Of a DNA stretch of 64,000 nucleotides, positions 1 through 9,489 are shown one piece after another. A program made the translations under genes and the position numbers. Below the pieces are notes generated by a model that was not told the DNA's origin, made no database searches, and worked only from the letters and a program-made list of their open reading frames with translations. The stretch covers positions 186,001 through 250,000 of the forward strand of contig JAZKDO010000004.1 in the NCBI GenBank assembly GCA_040387555.1, given 5' to 3'. Within the stretch, counting starts at the first letter, position 1, and each line of letters starts with the position of its first letter. The stretch is from UBA4416 sp040387555. GTDB taxonomy: Bacteria; Bacteroidota; Bacteroidia; B-17B0; Aurantibacillaceae.

Positions 1-1593
1 CAATTCTTCCTGGCCTTCTATTTCAATGAGATAATCTTTATCAAAAGGTAGGTTTTTAAAAATAAAACGACCTTTCTCATCTGTTGTTGTAGCAAAAAAT
101 TGCTCCCCTTTTTGATTGGTAATATAAATGTTTTTATTGGCTAAAGGCTGTTTACTATCATCGTCTGCTAATATGAATCCTTCCATATTTACGATTAACC
201 TTGTGTCGCTAACAATTTTTCCAACTTTTACGCTTTTGGAACTGCTATTATTGTAAATGTCAGTTACCACTAAATCAATTTTTTTCAGGTTATCTGTCGG
301 GATCTTAAAACGGAATAGAGGATTAAGGTCTTCCGCATTAAAAGGTAATTCTCGGCCATTTACTGTCATGGATTTTATTAAACTTTTGTCCGCAATTTCG
401 CCTTCCAACACAGAGTTAACCTGATTATTGTATACGTTGATAAAGTTGTTCTGATCAACAAATGGATAATACCATTTGATTACCGGAGGATCGCTTTCAC
501 GGTTAGCATTATAGTGTTTTTCTTCTGCATCTTTTAATAGAGCCACAGCTTCCCGATGGTTTGGTATAAGTTTAAGAAATATTTTAGTTTCAGCAATTGC
601 TTCTTTAAAATTTCCAAGTTCCATTAAACACTGCGCTTTAAAGAAATGAGCCATGTGAATTTTTTCATCCAATAAAAGACATTTTGTGAAATCACTTAAT
701 GCACTGCTGTACTGAAAAGTTTTCTGAAAAACAATCCCACGCTGATAAAACAGTATGCCGTCTTTTGGTTCTAAATAAATCGCTTTATTCAAATCATTTA
801 ATGCTGTTTTGTAATCTGCTTTACCTACGTATGGAAAACTACGTAGATAATAACCTACATAATTTTTAGGAAGAATCGTATCCCCTTCATCAACTGTAAC
901 AGCCAGATTGTAGGTTTCAATAGATTCATCATATTGTTTAGTTTTGTATAGAACAGTTCCGAGATTTAAATAATATGGTTTATAAGTAATTTTAGACCGG
1001 GCCTGGTTTTTAAAAGTAGTGATCGCCTTTTTGTAAGATTGAATAGCAGATGCATAGTCCTTCAGACTGTCTTTTGCTACAGCCCTGTAATAATGAGATA
1101 CTTCGGAGGTTTTACCGTCAGCTCTTGGTTCTTCCGCAATCGCTAAATCTGACTTTGCAATGGCTTTATCATATTGATTTAATTTGAGGTAACAAAAGGC
1201 CGATTTTTGCAAGGCTTCAACATTACCTTTGTCTAATGCTAACAATTGGTCGTAAATTTTCAGGGCATTTTCAAAGTCATATTGACCAATGTATAGCGAA
1301 CCAATTTTAAGATATACATCCTTTTCTTTTGGTTCCAATTTATTGCAAGCCAAGAAATCGTTAATGGCTTTTTGTGGTTCACGGATATTTTCGAAACAAA
1401 TGCCACGACTAAATAATACTTCGAAATCAGTAGGCTCTAATGCATTTGCCTTAGTATATTCTTCAATGGCGCCAACATAATTTTTCTCTTTAAGATAAGT
1501 ATCTGCCTGTTTTTTGAATTTTTTCGCTGTTTGTGAAAAAAGAGCGTTCGTTAAAAGAAAACCGAACAATAGTATAAAAACGTATTTCTTCAT
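1..1593 (-). CDS. TPR-repeat protein, C-terminus cut off by window edge (OmpA-type family likely)
   Basis: This open frame begins at the ATG at 1593 and is still open at base 1, giving 531 visible residues. It starts with a signal peptide ending near residue 22 (LLTNALFSQ). Residues about 25-330 are a run of tetratricopeptide repeats (for example AIEEYTKANALEP and ALSDFTKCLLLDE), normally a protein-protein interaction scaffold. The last 90 or so residues form a carboxypeptidase-regulatory-like beta module (TTTDEKGRFIFKNLPFDKDY) that resembles the middle domain of the OmpA proteins at 21-25 kb. In Bacteroidota this order often ends in a peptidoglycan-binding OmpA domain, which would lie beyond the window; that end is inferred. 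Likely a periplasmic or outer-membrane-associated protein. Confidence 0.78.
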   Translation of the reverse strand, partial: MKKYVFILLFGFLLTNALFSQTAKKFKKQADTYLKEKNYVGAIEEYTKANALEPTDFEVLFSRGICFENIREPQKAINDFLACNKLEPKEKDVYLKIGSLYIGQYDFENALKIYDQLLALDKGNVEALQKSAFCYLKLNQYDKAIAKSDLAIAEEPRADGKTSEVSHYYRAVAKDSLKDYASAIQSYKKAITTFKNQARSKITYKPYYLNLGTVLYKTKQYDESIETYNLAVTVDEGDTILPKNYVGYYLRSFPYVGKADYKTALNDLNKAIYLEPKDGILFYQRGIVFQKTFQYSSALSDFTKCLLLDEKIHMAHFFKAQCLMELGNFKEAIAETKIFLKLIPNHREAVALLKDAEEKHYNANRESDPPVIKWYYPFVDQNNFINVYNNQVNSVLEGEIADKSLIKSMTVNGRELPFNAEDLNPLFRFKIPTDNLKKIDLVVTDIYNNSSSKSVKVGKIVSDTRLIVNMEGFILADDDSKQPLANKNIYITNQKGEQFFATTTDEKGRFIFKNLPFDKDYLIEIEGQEEL

Positions 1594-1659
1594 AAATTTT
1601 ACAGAATTTATACCAAATATAGCACAACTTATCTTTATCCTGAAACTTTTAAAAACAAA

Positions 1660-1687
1660 AAAAAGCTCCTGAAATAGGAGCTTTTTA
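1660..1687 (-). terminator. Rho-independent terminator after the S8 peptidase
   Basis: A perfect hairpin (AAAGCTCCT / AGGAGCTTT, loop GAAAT) is flanked by an A-run on one side and a T-run on the other. It lies between the S8 protease stop and the start of the next minus-strand gene, so it ends the protease transcript. The symmetric flanks could also stop plus-strand transcripts. Confidence 0.85.
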
Positions 1688-1707
1688 ATATTTAGTTTAC
1701 CAATTTA

Positions 1708-3306
1708 TTATCCTTTCACCTTTACCATTGATTGAGCCATTTTTACAGCCTCATATAGGTTAACAATGCCTCCTGTTTTAGAAAGTTCGCTAAATTCGAT
1801 CATTTCATCCTTGCTTCCCGGTTTAATGACTTTTTTATCCTTATAGGTTTTAACCGAAGATTTTGTTAATATTTTGATTATCTGTTTTGGTGTTAATTCC
1901 GGATAATAAGATTTTAACACAGCTGCAACACCGGCAACAACCGGAGCCGCCATACTTGTTCCACTGGCGTCCTTATATTTATTATTGTCAGGAACCGTAG
2001 AATGAATGTCTACTCCAGGAGCAAAAATATCAACAGTTTGTTTACCATAATTACTAAAAGGCGCAGCAATTTCATCACCAGATCTCCAGCTTAATGCTCC
2101 AACATCCATAAAATTAGATGGTACTTTGCCATTTTCTAATTTTTTACACGGATAATGAGTTACTTCATCGATATCATCAGCTGCATTTCCAGCGGCATGA
2201 ATAAGTAAAACGCCTTTACTTTCTGCGTATTTAACAGCGTCATCTACAACTTTCTTTCCCGGAGAATATTTTTTTCCAAAGCTCATGTTTAAAATCACAG
2301 CACCATTATCAACAGCATATCGAATTGCATTAGCAACATCTTTATCGCGTTCATCTCCATCAGGAACACAACGTACACTCATGATCTTCACATTATCAGC
2401 AACTCCATCCATTCCAAGTCCGTTTTTACGGCTAGCAGCAATAATTCCTGCTACGTGAGTTCCGTGAAATGCCGCAGGGCCTTTACAATCTCCATTACCA
2501 TAATATTTTTCGGTCATATCGTTGTAATTATCTCCAACTATGGCACGAGTATCAGCGTTCACATCTAAACGTGAACCATCCATGGATGCTAGCGCTTCTG
2601 TCAATTGCTCCAAAAGGTCTTCAACTTCCATTCCTGAAGCTCCTTGTGCCAAAGCAATCATTTTTCCCTGTTTATCTTTCTGATCTTTAGCATCAAAGTT
2701 TTTAAGGTCTTCAAGAGTTACTTTTTCAATACCTTTTTCTTTTTTTATTTTTTCTACTACGCCACCAACTGCTTCTTTAATAAACTTGTACTGGTTCATT
2801 TGTGATTCAGCCTGATCTTTTTCTTTTTCATAATCGGCCTTAACAATCTGCCAGAATTTGAATTCTTTTTTATCAGCTTTAGTTTTTAAGTCGCTGTCGG
2901 ATTTTCCGTCGTATTTTTCTTTTAACGATTTATAGACTCGTGTTAATTCAAGATTGTCTTTTTCAACATTTTTCCCGTCTTTGCTTCCCATGAAATTCCA
3001 ACCATGAATATCATCAATGTAACCGTTCTTGTCATCATCAATCCCATTCCCTGGAATTTCTCCCGCATTTGTCCACATCACGTCCTTAAGGTCTTCGTGC
3101 ATATAATCAACACCGCTGTCCAAAACACCCACAATAATGGTTTTTGATTTTTTCCCTTTTAATAATTCTTCGTAGGTTCTTTCTGTTCCAACACCATTAA
3201 CGTTATCTTTTTCAGAATCTAAATTAAACCAGTTATCCGGGCGTTTGTCTTGGGCATTACTTATAAAAGCAAAAAACAAACAGGCAAGAATCGTAACTTT
3301 TTTCAT
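1708..3306 (-). CDS. S8 family (subtilisin-like) secreted serine protease with large insertion
   Basis: A 532-residue secreted protease with a signal peptide of about 18 residues (ends ISNAQ). The subtilase catalytic triad is visible: Asp63 in VGVLDSGVD, His281 in FHGTHVAGI and Ser451 in GTSMAAPVVAG, with oxyanion Asn374 in HAAGN. Asp and His are 218 residues apart; typical subtilisins have only a few dozen. The insertion (about residues 100-265) is Lys/Glu-rich and probably helical or coiled coil (LTRVYKSLKEKYDG, KADYEKEKDQAESQ). There is no T9SS sorting domain at the C-terminus, so it is probably periplasmic or surface-exposed by another route. It is a single-gene unit closed by a hairpin terminator. 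The fold is certain, the substrate unknown. Confidence 0.95.
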   Translation of the reverse strand: MKKVTILACLFFAFISNAQDKRPDNWFNLDSEKDNVNGVGTERTYEELLKGKKSKTIIVGVLDSGVDYMHEDLKDVMWTNAGEIPGNGIDDDKNGYIDDIHGWNFMGSKDGKNVEKDNLELTRVYKSLKEKYDGKSDSDLKTKADKKEFKFWQIVKADYEKEKDQAESQMNQYKFIKEAVGGVVEKIKKEKGIEKVTLEDLKNFDAKDQKDKQGKMIALAQGASGMEVEDLLEQLTEALASMDGSRLDVNADTRAIVGDNYNDMTEKYYGNGDCKGPAAFHGTHVAGIIAASRKNGLGMDGVADNVKIMSVRCVPDGDERDKDVANAIRYAVDNGAVILNMSFGKKYSPGKKVVDDAVKYAESKGVLLIHAAGNAADDIDEVTHYPCKKLENGKVPSNFMDVGALSWRSGDEIAAPFSNYGKQTVDIFAPGVDIHSTVPDNNKYKDASGTSMAAPVVAGVAAVLKSYYPELTPKQIIKILTKSSVKTYKDKKVIKPGSKDEMIEFSELSKTGGIVNLYEAVKMAQSMVKVKG

Positions 3307-3425
3307 AATATTTTATTTAATTGTTCTATTTACTGTAGTAAAAAGTGTTCTATTATTAAATGTACGACTTATTAAAATTATTAGACTGTTAATTTTTGTA
3401 AGCAGATGCAGCCGCTGATAAATGG

Positions 3426-4805
3426 TTAATTACTCATTTGAGAAATTCCTTGAATCAAATCATGTTTTGTTATGATATGTGTTGTGCCTGCCAAATCAGT
3501 CATTAAAACAGCATTATTTTCTCTTGTTATTAATTTAGAAATATCTTCCATAAAAGTTTGGTCGGTTACAAAAGGAAAAGGTGCCTGCATGATTTCAGAA
3601 ACTTTTTTAGTTTTTAGAGAACTGTCTTCAATTAATTTTGAAAACAAGAATGTATCATTGATAGAACCAACAAATTTTTCACCTTGCTTAACGGGAATTT
3701 GAGATATACCATATTTGTTCATGATATCTAAAACATCAGTAATAGTTGCCTCGCCATCAACCGTCAATAATTTTTTATTTTTGTGGGAAGAAATAAGGTC
3801 AATTGCTTTTGGTTTTTTAATTTCCAAAAAGCCTCTGTCTCTCATCCAGTCATCATTAAACATTTTTCCAAGGTAACGTGTTCCATGATCGTGAAAGATC
3901 ACTACAACTACATCTCCTTTTTTGAACATGTTTTTCATTTGTAATAGACCAGCCATTGCTGATCCAGCACTATTCCCAGCGAAGATGCCTTCTTCTCTTG
4001 GTATACGACGAGTCATGATGGCCGCATCTTTATCTGTAACTTTTTCAAAATGATCTATCAAATCAATATCCACATTCTCAGGCAAAAAATCTTCTCCAAT
4101 TCCTTCAGTGATGTAGGGGTGAATTTCATTTTTGTCGATGATCCCTGTTTCTTTTAATTTTTTGAAAATAGAACCGTAGGTATCTATTCCAAGTATTTTG
4201 ATGTTAGGATTTTTCTCTTTTAAATATTTTCCGGTTCCACTAATAGTTCCACCGGTTCCAACTCCTACTACTAAATGTGTAATTTTACCTTCTGTTTGTT
4301 CCCAAATTTCCGGGCCTGTTTGCTCGTAGTGTGCTACTGAATTGGATTTATTGTCGTATTGATTTGGCTTCCATGAATTAGGAATTTCTCTTACTAAACG
4401 GGAAGATACCGAATAATAGGATTTTGGATCTTCAGGCTCAACATCCGTTGGACAAACAACAACCTCAGCCCCGAAGGCGCGTAAAGCATCTACTTTTTCT
4501 TTGCTTTGTTTATCGGTGGTAGTAAAAACACACTTATAACCCTTGATGATAGCTGCAATGGCCAATCCCATTCCTGTATTGCCACTTGTTCCTTCAATAA
4601 TTGTTCCCCCTGGTTTTAAACGTCCGTCTTTCTCTGCATCCTCAATCATCTTCAATGCCATACGGTCTTTGATAGAATTCCCGGGATTGGTAGTTTCGAT
4701 CTTTGCCAATACGGTGCAAGGCAAGTCTTTGGTAATAGTATTGATTTTTACTAACGGAGTATTTCCTATAGTTTCAAGGATGTTATTGCTGATTTTTTGA
4801 TACAT
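3426..4805 (-). CDS. Cystathionine beta-synthase-type PLP enzyme with C-terminal CBS domains
   Basis: A 459-residue fold-type II PLP enzyme. Lys46 in NPGNSIKDR is the expected Schiff-base lysine, EGTSGNTGMG (about 71-80) is the substrate and cofactor loop, and GVGTGGTISGTGKY near 180 binds the PLP phosphate. Residues about 335-455 form a pair of CBS domains, the regulatory module that binds adenosyl ligands in eukaryotic cystathionine beta-synthase. This full-length architecture fits condensation of serine with homocysteine to cystathionine (transsulfuration). O-acetylserine-dependent cysteine synthesis cannot be excluded from sequence alone. The gene stands alone in the cytosolic biosynthesis group beside purC, with a purC terminator immediately upstream. 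Confidence 0.9.
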   Translation of the reverse strand: MYQKISNNILETIGNTPLVKINTITKDLPCTVLAKIETTNPGNSIKDRMALKMIEDAEKDGRLKPGGTIIEGTSGNTGMGLAIAAIIKGYKCVFTTTDKQSKEKVDALRAFGAEVVVCPTDVEPEDPKSYYSVSSRLVREIPNSWKPNQYDNKSNSVAHYEQTGPEIWEQTEGKITHLVVGVGTGGTISGTGKYLKEKNPNIKILGIDTYGSIFKKLKETGIIDKNEIHPYITEGIGEDFLPENVDIDLIDHFEKVTDKDAAIMTRRIPREEGIFAGNSAGSAMAGLLQMKNMFKKGDVVVVIFHDHGTRYLGKMFNDDWMRDRGFLEIKKPKAIDLISSHKNKKLLTVDGEATITDVLDIMNKYGISQIPVKQGEKFVGSINDTFLFSKLIEDSSLKTKKVSEIMQAPFPFVTDQTFMEDISKLITRENNAVLMTDLAGTTHIITKHDLIQGISQMSN

Positions 4806-4829
4806 TTTGATTGGTTTATTTAATAGATT

Positions 4830-4870
4830 GTAAAAATAAAAAAACAGTGCTTATATCCTAGGCACTGTTT
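4830..4870 (-). terminator. Rho-independent terminator after purC
   Basis: Read on the minus strand, a 9-bp stem (AAACAGTGC / GCACTGTTT, 11-base loop) is followed by a T-rich tract. It separates purC from the cystathionine beta-synthase gene, so the two are probably separate transcripts. Confidence 0.8.
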
Positions 4871-4928
4871 AAAAATGTTGGAAACTCTATAAAAGTAGAA
4901 ATTTTACAGATAAGCATTTATTAAAAAA

Positions 4929-5873
4929 CTATAATTTATTTAGCGAAGAAAGTATATTGTTTTCCACGCGCTCCATCATGTTTTCTGTGGAATGTTTAAT
5001 GAATTTATCTCCGGTTACTTTTTCAAACAATTCAATGTATCTGTCTGAAATTTCTTTTACCCAGCTTTCATTCATTTCAGGAACTTCTTGGCCATCTTTA
5101 CCCTGGAACCCATTTTCAATTAGCCAACGACGTACAAATTCTTTACTCAATTGTTTCTGTTCTTCACCAGTGTTTTGTCGTTCCTGGTAACCCTCTAAAT
5201 AAAAATATCGCGATGAATCCGGTGTATGTATTTCATCCATTAAAAATACTTTGCCGTCACATAAGCCAAATTCATATTTTGTATCTACTAAAATTAGCCC
5301 CATTTTATTAGCTATTTCCTGTCCGCGCGCATATAATTTACGTGTGTAATCCTCTAACTGAACATAATATTTTTCTTCAACGATTCCTTGCTTCAGAATT
5401 TCTTCCCTGCTAATGTCTTCATCATGTCCTTCAGATGCTTTGGTAGTAGGGGTAATAATTGGTTCAGGTAATCTATCACTTTCTTTTAAGCCTTCAGGTA
5501 GAGTAACGCCACACAAAGTTCTTAATCCATTTTGATATGTTCTTGCAGCATGACCGGCTAAATATCCCCTGATTACCATTTCTACTTTAAAAGGCTGGCA
5601 AACACGACCAATAGTGACTACGGGATCCGGCACATCTAAAACCCAGTTTGGAACAATATCTTTGGTTGCATGTAAAAATTTAGAGGCAATCTGATTTAAC
5701 ACTTGTCCCTTGTAAGGAATGCCTTCTGGTAAAACCACATCAAATGCACTGATACGGTCACTGGCCACCATTACTAAAAATTTATCATCGATATTATACA
5801 CGTCACGGACTTTTCCTTTGTAAAAACTTTTTTGTTTTGGGAAATTAAAGTGAGTGGCGGTAAGGGCTGACAT
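4929..5873 (-). CDS. purC: Phosphoribosylaminoimidazole-succinocarboxamide (SAICAR) synthase
   Basis: A 314-residue SAICAR synthase, which ligates aspartate to CAIR using ATP in de novo purine synthesis. Visible family signatures are FYKGKVRDVY (17-26), VASDRISAFDV (36-46) with IPYKGQVLNQI following, LILVDTKYEFG, and DEIHTPDSSRY. The length matches the longer, yeast Ade1-like branch common in Bacteroidota, not the 240-residue enterobacterial form. It is cytosolic. No other pur gene is adjacent, so it is not part of a purine operon here. The start is an ATG directly preceding MSALTATHFNFP. Confidence 0.97.
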   Translation of the reverse strand: MSALTATHFNFPKQKSFYKGKVRDVYNIDDKFLVMVASDRISAFDVVLPEGIPYKGQVLNQIASKFLHATKDIVPNWVLDVPDPVVTIGRVCQPFKVEMVIRGYLAGHAARTYQNGLRTLCGVTLPEGLKESDRLPEPIITPTTKASEGHDEDISREEILKQGIVEEKYYVQLEDYTRKLYARGQEIANKMGLILVDTKYEFGLCDGKVFLMDEIHTPDSSRYFYLEGYQERQNTGEEQKQLSKEFVRRWLIENGFQGKDGQEVPEMNESWVKEISDRYIELFEKVTGDKFIKHSTENMMERVENNILSSLNKL

Positions 5874-6138
5874 AATTTTGAAATTTGAATGCCAAATATA
5901 AAAAACTATTTAGAGTTTATGGGTAGGATTTACTCACACTTTACACACAGTTTGCAGGCAGATAATTTTATCGAAAAACACACACTTAACGATCAAATTT
6001 AATTACTGAAAAAAGTACTTGTAACTCAGATTGGAAATTTTGAGTATGTAGAGACTGCGGCAATGATTAAGTAATTACTTCTTATATTAAAACACTATTT
6101 CTATTTGGATTGCACGATATAGTTCTTAAATTTATTGT

Positions 6139-6897
6139 ATGGCAAGATTTAAGAATATTATGTTATGTGTATTTGTTATTGGTTTTATTTATCAATGTAA
6201 GAAAAAAGACAATAATGAACCTATACCATTAAGTCAAGGTAATTTATCAGCAACAACTGCCACTTCTACACCTACTACAACCTCTACAACTACAACCACT
6301 ACAACTACAACCACTACAGCTTCGATAGATACAATTTATCCGCATAGTTATTTTCCTGCATTCCCAAATTCATATTGGAGATATTTGAATACTAATGGAG
6401 ATACCTCCTCATCATATACTTCTAATAGCTATGTATTGGATAATTATACAAAACCTGGTTATACTGTAATTAATGCTTCAGCATATGTACCTCTTTACAA
6501 CGGTATACCAATTTGGGGGTATTTTGAACATCGACTTGGAAATTATACCATTTCCTTGTACATGCCTCGTATTTTGTCAGATAGTTTAACAGTTGGTACT
6601 TCATGGAATGATACTTATGGAGCAAATATTATTGGTTCTAGAGCAATAAAATGCTTGGATACTACCATCATTATTAATGGTATAAGTTATGATTCTACTA
6701 TTGTAATGGAATATTCAAACCAACAAGCCAGTAACCCTCTTAGCAAAGCTCCATACATGCGTAGATATTTTACTAAGAATATTGGCATAACAAGAGAAGA
6801 AACTTTGGTAATTGATCTAACGTCGCCTTTACCATATGGCGCTGCCTACATACCCTCAGTTACTAAAAACTTACAGAGTTATTTTATTAATCACTAG
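6139..6897 (+). CDS. Lipoprotein with Thr-rich low-complexity linker, function unknown
   Basis: A 252-residue lipoprotein. The N-terminus MARFKNIMLCVFVIGFIYQC ends in a lipobox cysteine followed by Lys-Lys-Lys-Asp, so it should be lipid-anchored. Residues about 38-60 are almost entirely Thr and Ser, encoded by ACA/ACT/ACC codons and including an exact 15-bp tandem duplication. The linker leads to a 190-residue domain rich in Tyr, Ser and Asn that starts at YPHSYFPAFPNSYWRY; I do not recognise it. The gene overlaps the 3' end of the convergent glycosyltransferase gene by 11 bases. About 265 bp without any gene precede it. Confidence 0.75.
   Translation: MARFKNIMLCVFVIGFIYQCKKKDNNEPIPLSQGNLSATTATSTPTTTSTTTTTTTTTTTASIDTIYPHSYFPAFPNSYWRYLNTNGDTSSSYTSNSYVLDNYTKPGYTVINASAYVPLYNGIPIWGYFEHRLGNYTISLYMPRILSDSLTVGTSWNDTYGANIIGSRAIKCLDTTIIINGISYDSTIVMEYSNQQASNPLSKAPYMRRYFTKNIGITREETLVIDLTSPLPYGAAYIPSVTKNLQSYFINH
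6286..6315 (+). repeat. 15-bp exact tandem duplication in Thr-rich linker codons
   Basis: The unit ACAACTACAACCACT occurs twice in direct succession, followed by a partial third copy (ACA), inside a broader ACN-codon tract. The unit is a multiple of three, so copy-number change would lengthen or shorten the linker without a frameshift. Confidence 0.85.
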
Positions 6898-8044
6898 TAG
6901 TTATCGCCTTAATGTTTTTTTGAGCAATAATATCCCAGTTAAAAGTAGTTTTAACTAATTGCAGTGATTGTTCTTTCTTACTTGTTAAATCTTTTATAGA
7001 TATGGCTTCCATAATTGTAGTTTCAAGTTGTGCCTTATTTGCAGGTTCCACTAGCCATCCATTTTTATCACTCACCATGGCAGCCACAGCGCCAACATTA
7101 GTTGCTATGATAGCCAAGCCACAAGCCATGGCTTCCAATATCACATTTGGGAAACCTTCGCTCCAACTCGGACAAATCAACACATCATTTTGTGACAATA
7201 ATTCTTTTATTTTTTTTGAATCTCTGATTTCTCCGTGATAAATAATGTTAGAATGTTTTATTTTCATGGAGTCGGGGATAGGCCCAATAAATTCAATTCG
7301 ATAGCTATTGGGGTTGAAAGTTCGTTTTTCTGAAATTAATTTCTGCAAAACTTCATTCAATTCAAGAATCCCTTTTCTTCTTTCGGCTCTTCCTAAAAAC
7401 ACAAATTTTCGAACAGCTCCTTGGTGTGATGAGATAGTTTCACTGATAAATTCCTTTTCTACACCAGACGGAATTTCAATAATATGATTTGGGTTTACGC
7501 CTATTGATTTAATAATATCGGTTATTTTGCCACCATAGGAAAATACAATATCCGCTTGTTGAGATATTTTTTTTACAAATGGTCTCAATAAAAATTGCTG
7601 GAATTTAGCTTTTGCTTCAGGAGCAATCTGAAACATTTCGTAACCGTGAAATTTAACGCCAATTTTACAGCATTTAATTGTGCCTTTATGTTTCTCTGAT
7701 ATTAGTTTCCAACCAGAAAAACCTTTGGTATAAATAAAGTCATAAGTACCTAGTTTGTCTTTGATTGCCTCAAATGCCAGACAAGAATACTTATAGGATC
7801 TAAAAATATAATGCCCTGGAAATTTTGCTGATGTTGGAAAATTTAAAACTATAGAATGAATGAATCCTTTTTCTTCAGGTGTAAAAAATTCTAAAGCGTT
7901 AATGTCATAAGAAGAATCATTGTAATGAATAAGATCTACATGTACTTTATGTTTTGCAAAATATTTAGCAAGGTAAAATGAATGTTTCTGCATACCTCCC
8001 AATACATAAGGCGAAATTCCATCAGTGATAAGGGCTACATGCAT
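6887..8044 (-). CDS. GT4-type glycosyltransferase
   Basis: A 385-residue GT-B fold glycosyltransferase. The N-terminal acceptor domain begins with GISPYVLGGMQKHSFYLA, the Gly-Gly-rich start typical of GT4 enzymes. The C-terminal nucleotide-sugar domain shows FLGRAERRKGILEL and the EX7E-type donor site in PSWSEGFPNVILEAMACGLA. It would transfer a sugar from an NDP-sugar to a polysaccharide or glycolipid at the cytosolic face of the membrane; donor and acceptor cannot be read from sequence. The start lies 6 bases after the stop of the DUF4270 gene on the same strand, so co-transcription is likely. No other polysaccharide genes are adjacent. Confidence 0.92.
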   Translation of the reverse strand: MHVALITDGISPYVLGGMQKHSFYLAKYFAKHKVHVDLIHYNDSSYDINALEFFTPEEKGFIHSIVLNFPTSAKFPGHYIFRSYKYSCLAFEAIKDKLGTYDFIYTKGFSGWKLISEKHKGTIKCCKIGVKFHGYEMFQIAPEAKAKFQQFLLRPFVKKISQQADIVFSYGGKITDIIKSIGVNPNHIIEIPSGVEKEFISETISSHQGAVRKFVFLGRAERRKGILELNEVLQKLISEKRTFNPNSYRIEFIGPIPDSMKIKHSNIIYHGEIRDSKKIKELLSQNDVLICPSWSEGFPNVILEAMACGLAIIATNVGAVAAMVSDKNGWLVEPANKAQLETTIMEAISIKDLTSKKEQSLQLVKTTFNWDIIAQKNIKAITTSD

Positions 8045-8050
8045 TCCGTA

Positions 8051-9421
8051 CTATTTGTCGTAAGGATACTTGATGTAAGTTACCTTGAAAACAGGTTTGA
8101 AATCAGGGTTTGTTTTACCACCAAGCACAACTCTTTCCAACCGGTCATCTCTTCGGATAACTATTGAGCGGTTAGGGGAGGCGTTCACTAAATAAAATCC
8201 GTAATTAACAAGTTCACCATTGAGAATTTTTTGAACCTGTCGGGCTATATTGAATACATACCGTTTGTTAGTAGCATCATATGTTCCGCCGTATTTTACA
8301 AAATCTGTTGTTTCCAATTGGTCAAATACCAATTCCTCAATTCCTTCGGAATTACAGGCAATTAATGCTAAGTTAGAAGGATAACCATATTTTGAAGTAT
8401 AAGGACTTACAATATCATCGACCTTTATAATCAATTCGGCCCTGCTAATTGACACTTTTTGAGAATCAGTAAAATTTTTAAGATAAGGTAAATAAACTTT
8501 TATTCTTGTTCCTCCAAAACTATTTAAATAAACATTGGAATTACCTTTTAATAATGCAGTATTCTCAGTTGCTGTAAGTTGGTCAAATAAATTTTGAGAA
8601 GCGCCAGAAACATAATTGTGATCTATGTGATTGAATCTTACAGCATCATTTCCTCTAAAACTGAACAGAAAAGATTGTCCTTTAGTGTTAATTGAGCTTC
8701 CATCATGATAATAAATATTAACTCCGGAAATTTGGGCATCCAAATCAAAACGCCTTATTGAGCCAGAGCCAGGCGCTCCTAACGCGGAATTAGATGTAGT
8801 AATATAAAAACCTTTGTTAGCGTTTTGAAAAGTTGAATTGTTAGTTAGATTGGAACTGGTTTGCAAAATGTATTGAGCCATATTATAATCCAGAGGCAAT
8901 ACCAAACAGACATTACTTCCCCGTACTTTTAATTTTCCGGTAATGGAACTCACTACTGAAGAGGATTTTAAAAGATGATTAGAAATTGAATAGGAAGTGC
9001 CTGCTACTAATTTTTCGGATAATACATACACATCATATTTCAAGGAAGTTGAAGTATCTCCAAGAATTTGGCTGGCAGCAGAAATCACGATTTCAGCTGA
9101 ATCTAGAACGGGATTAGATCCGAAGGTAACATTGGTTAAATTATTTGAAATAGAAAAATTAGTGTAGATGCTTGCATCAGTTCTGCCAAAAATTGGATCC
9201 TGATTTGAACCTAAATATTTATACTGGTCATTGTAAGATCTGATAGTGTTTTCAACTTTTTGGGTATACATATATACAGACGATGTGTCTGTTATTGTCA
9301 AACCAACCATGTCATTTTCAGGTTGAACATCGAGACCCAATACACTTTCGTCTTCTTTTTTCTTGCATGAAAATATAATCGTAAGCAGTAAAAAAAGTAA
9401 TCCTATATTTAATTTGGTCAT
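8051..9421 (-). CDS. DUF4270 family lipoprotein
   Basis: A 456-residue lipoprotein: MTKLNIGLLFLLLTIIFSC ends in lipobox Cys19 followed by Lys-Lys-Lys-Glu. The start of the mature part (VLGLDVQPENDMVG) and the segment around YNDQYKYLGSNQDPIFGRTDA are characteristic of DUF4270, a Bacteroidota-only family of envelope proteins without assigned biochemistry. Its placement next to the short glycogen synthase and panC is a recurrent neighbourhood in this phylum as I recall it. A strong hairpin lies between it and the upstream synthase, and the glycosyltransferase follows after 6 bases. Confidence 0.88.
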   Translation of the reverse strand: MTKLNIGLLFLLLTIIFSCKKKEDESVLGLDVQPENDMVGLTITDTSSVYMYTQKVENTIRSYNDQYKYLGSNQDPIFGRTDASIYTNFSISNNLTNVTFGSNPVLDSAEIVISAASQILGDTSTSLKYDVYVLSEKLVAGTSYSISNHLLKSSSVVSSITGKLKVRGSNVCLVLPLDYNMAQYILQTSSNLTNNSTFQNANKGFYITTSNSALGAPGSGSIRRFDLDAQISGVNIYYHDGSSINTKGQSFLFSFRGNDAVRFNHIDHNYVSGASQNLFDQLTATENTALLKGNSNVYLNSFGGTRIKVYLPYLKNFTDSQKVSISRAELIIKVDDIVSPYTSKYGYPSNLALIACNSEGIEELVFDQLETTDFVKYGGTYDATNKRYVFNIARQVQKILNGELVNYGFYLVNASPNRSIVIRRDDRLERVVLGGKTNPDFKPVFKVTYIKYPYDK

Positions 9422-9432
9422 AGTGTATAATT

Positions 9433-9466
9433 AAAAACGCATAATTAGTTAAAATTATGCGTTTTT
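9433..9466 (-). terminator. Hairpin terminator or attenuator between glycogen synthase-like gene and DUF4270
   Basis: A perfect 14-bp inverted repeat (AAAAACGCATAATT / AATTATGCGTTTTT) with a 6-base loop ends in a short T-run on either strand. It lies 23 bases past the synthase stop and 11 bases before the DUF4270 start codon. It probably terminates the synthase message, leaving the DUF4270 gene with its own promoter or with read-through only. Confidence 0.8.
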
Positions 9467-9489
9467 AATAGTTAAAAGTGTATAATTTA

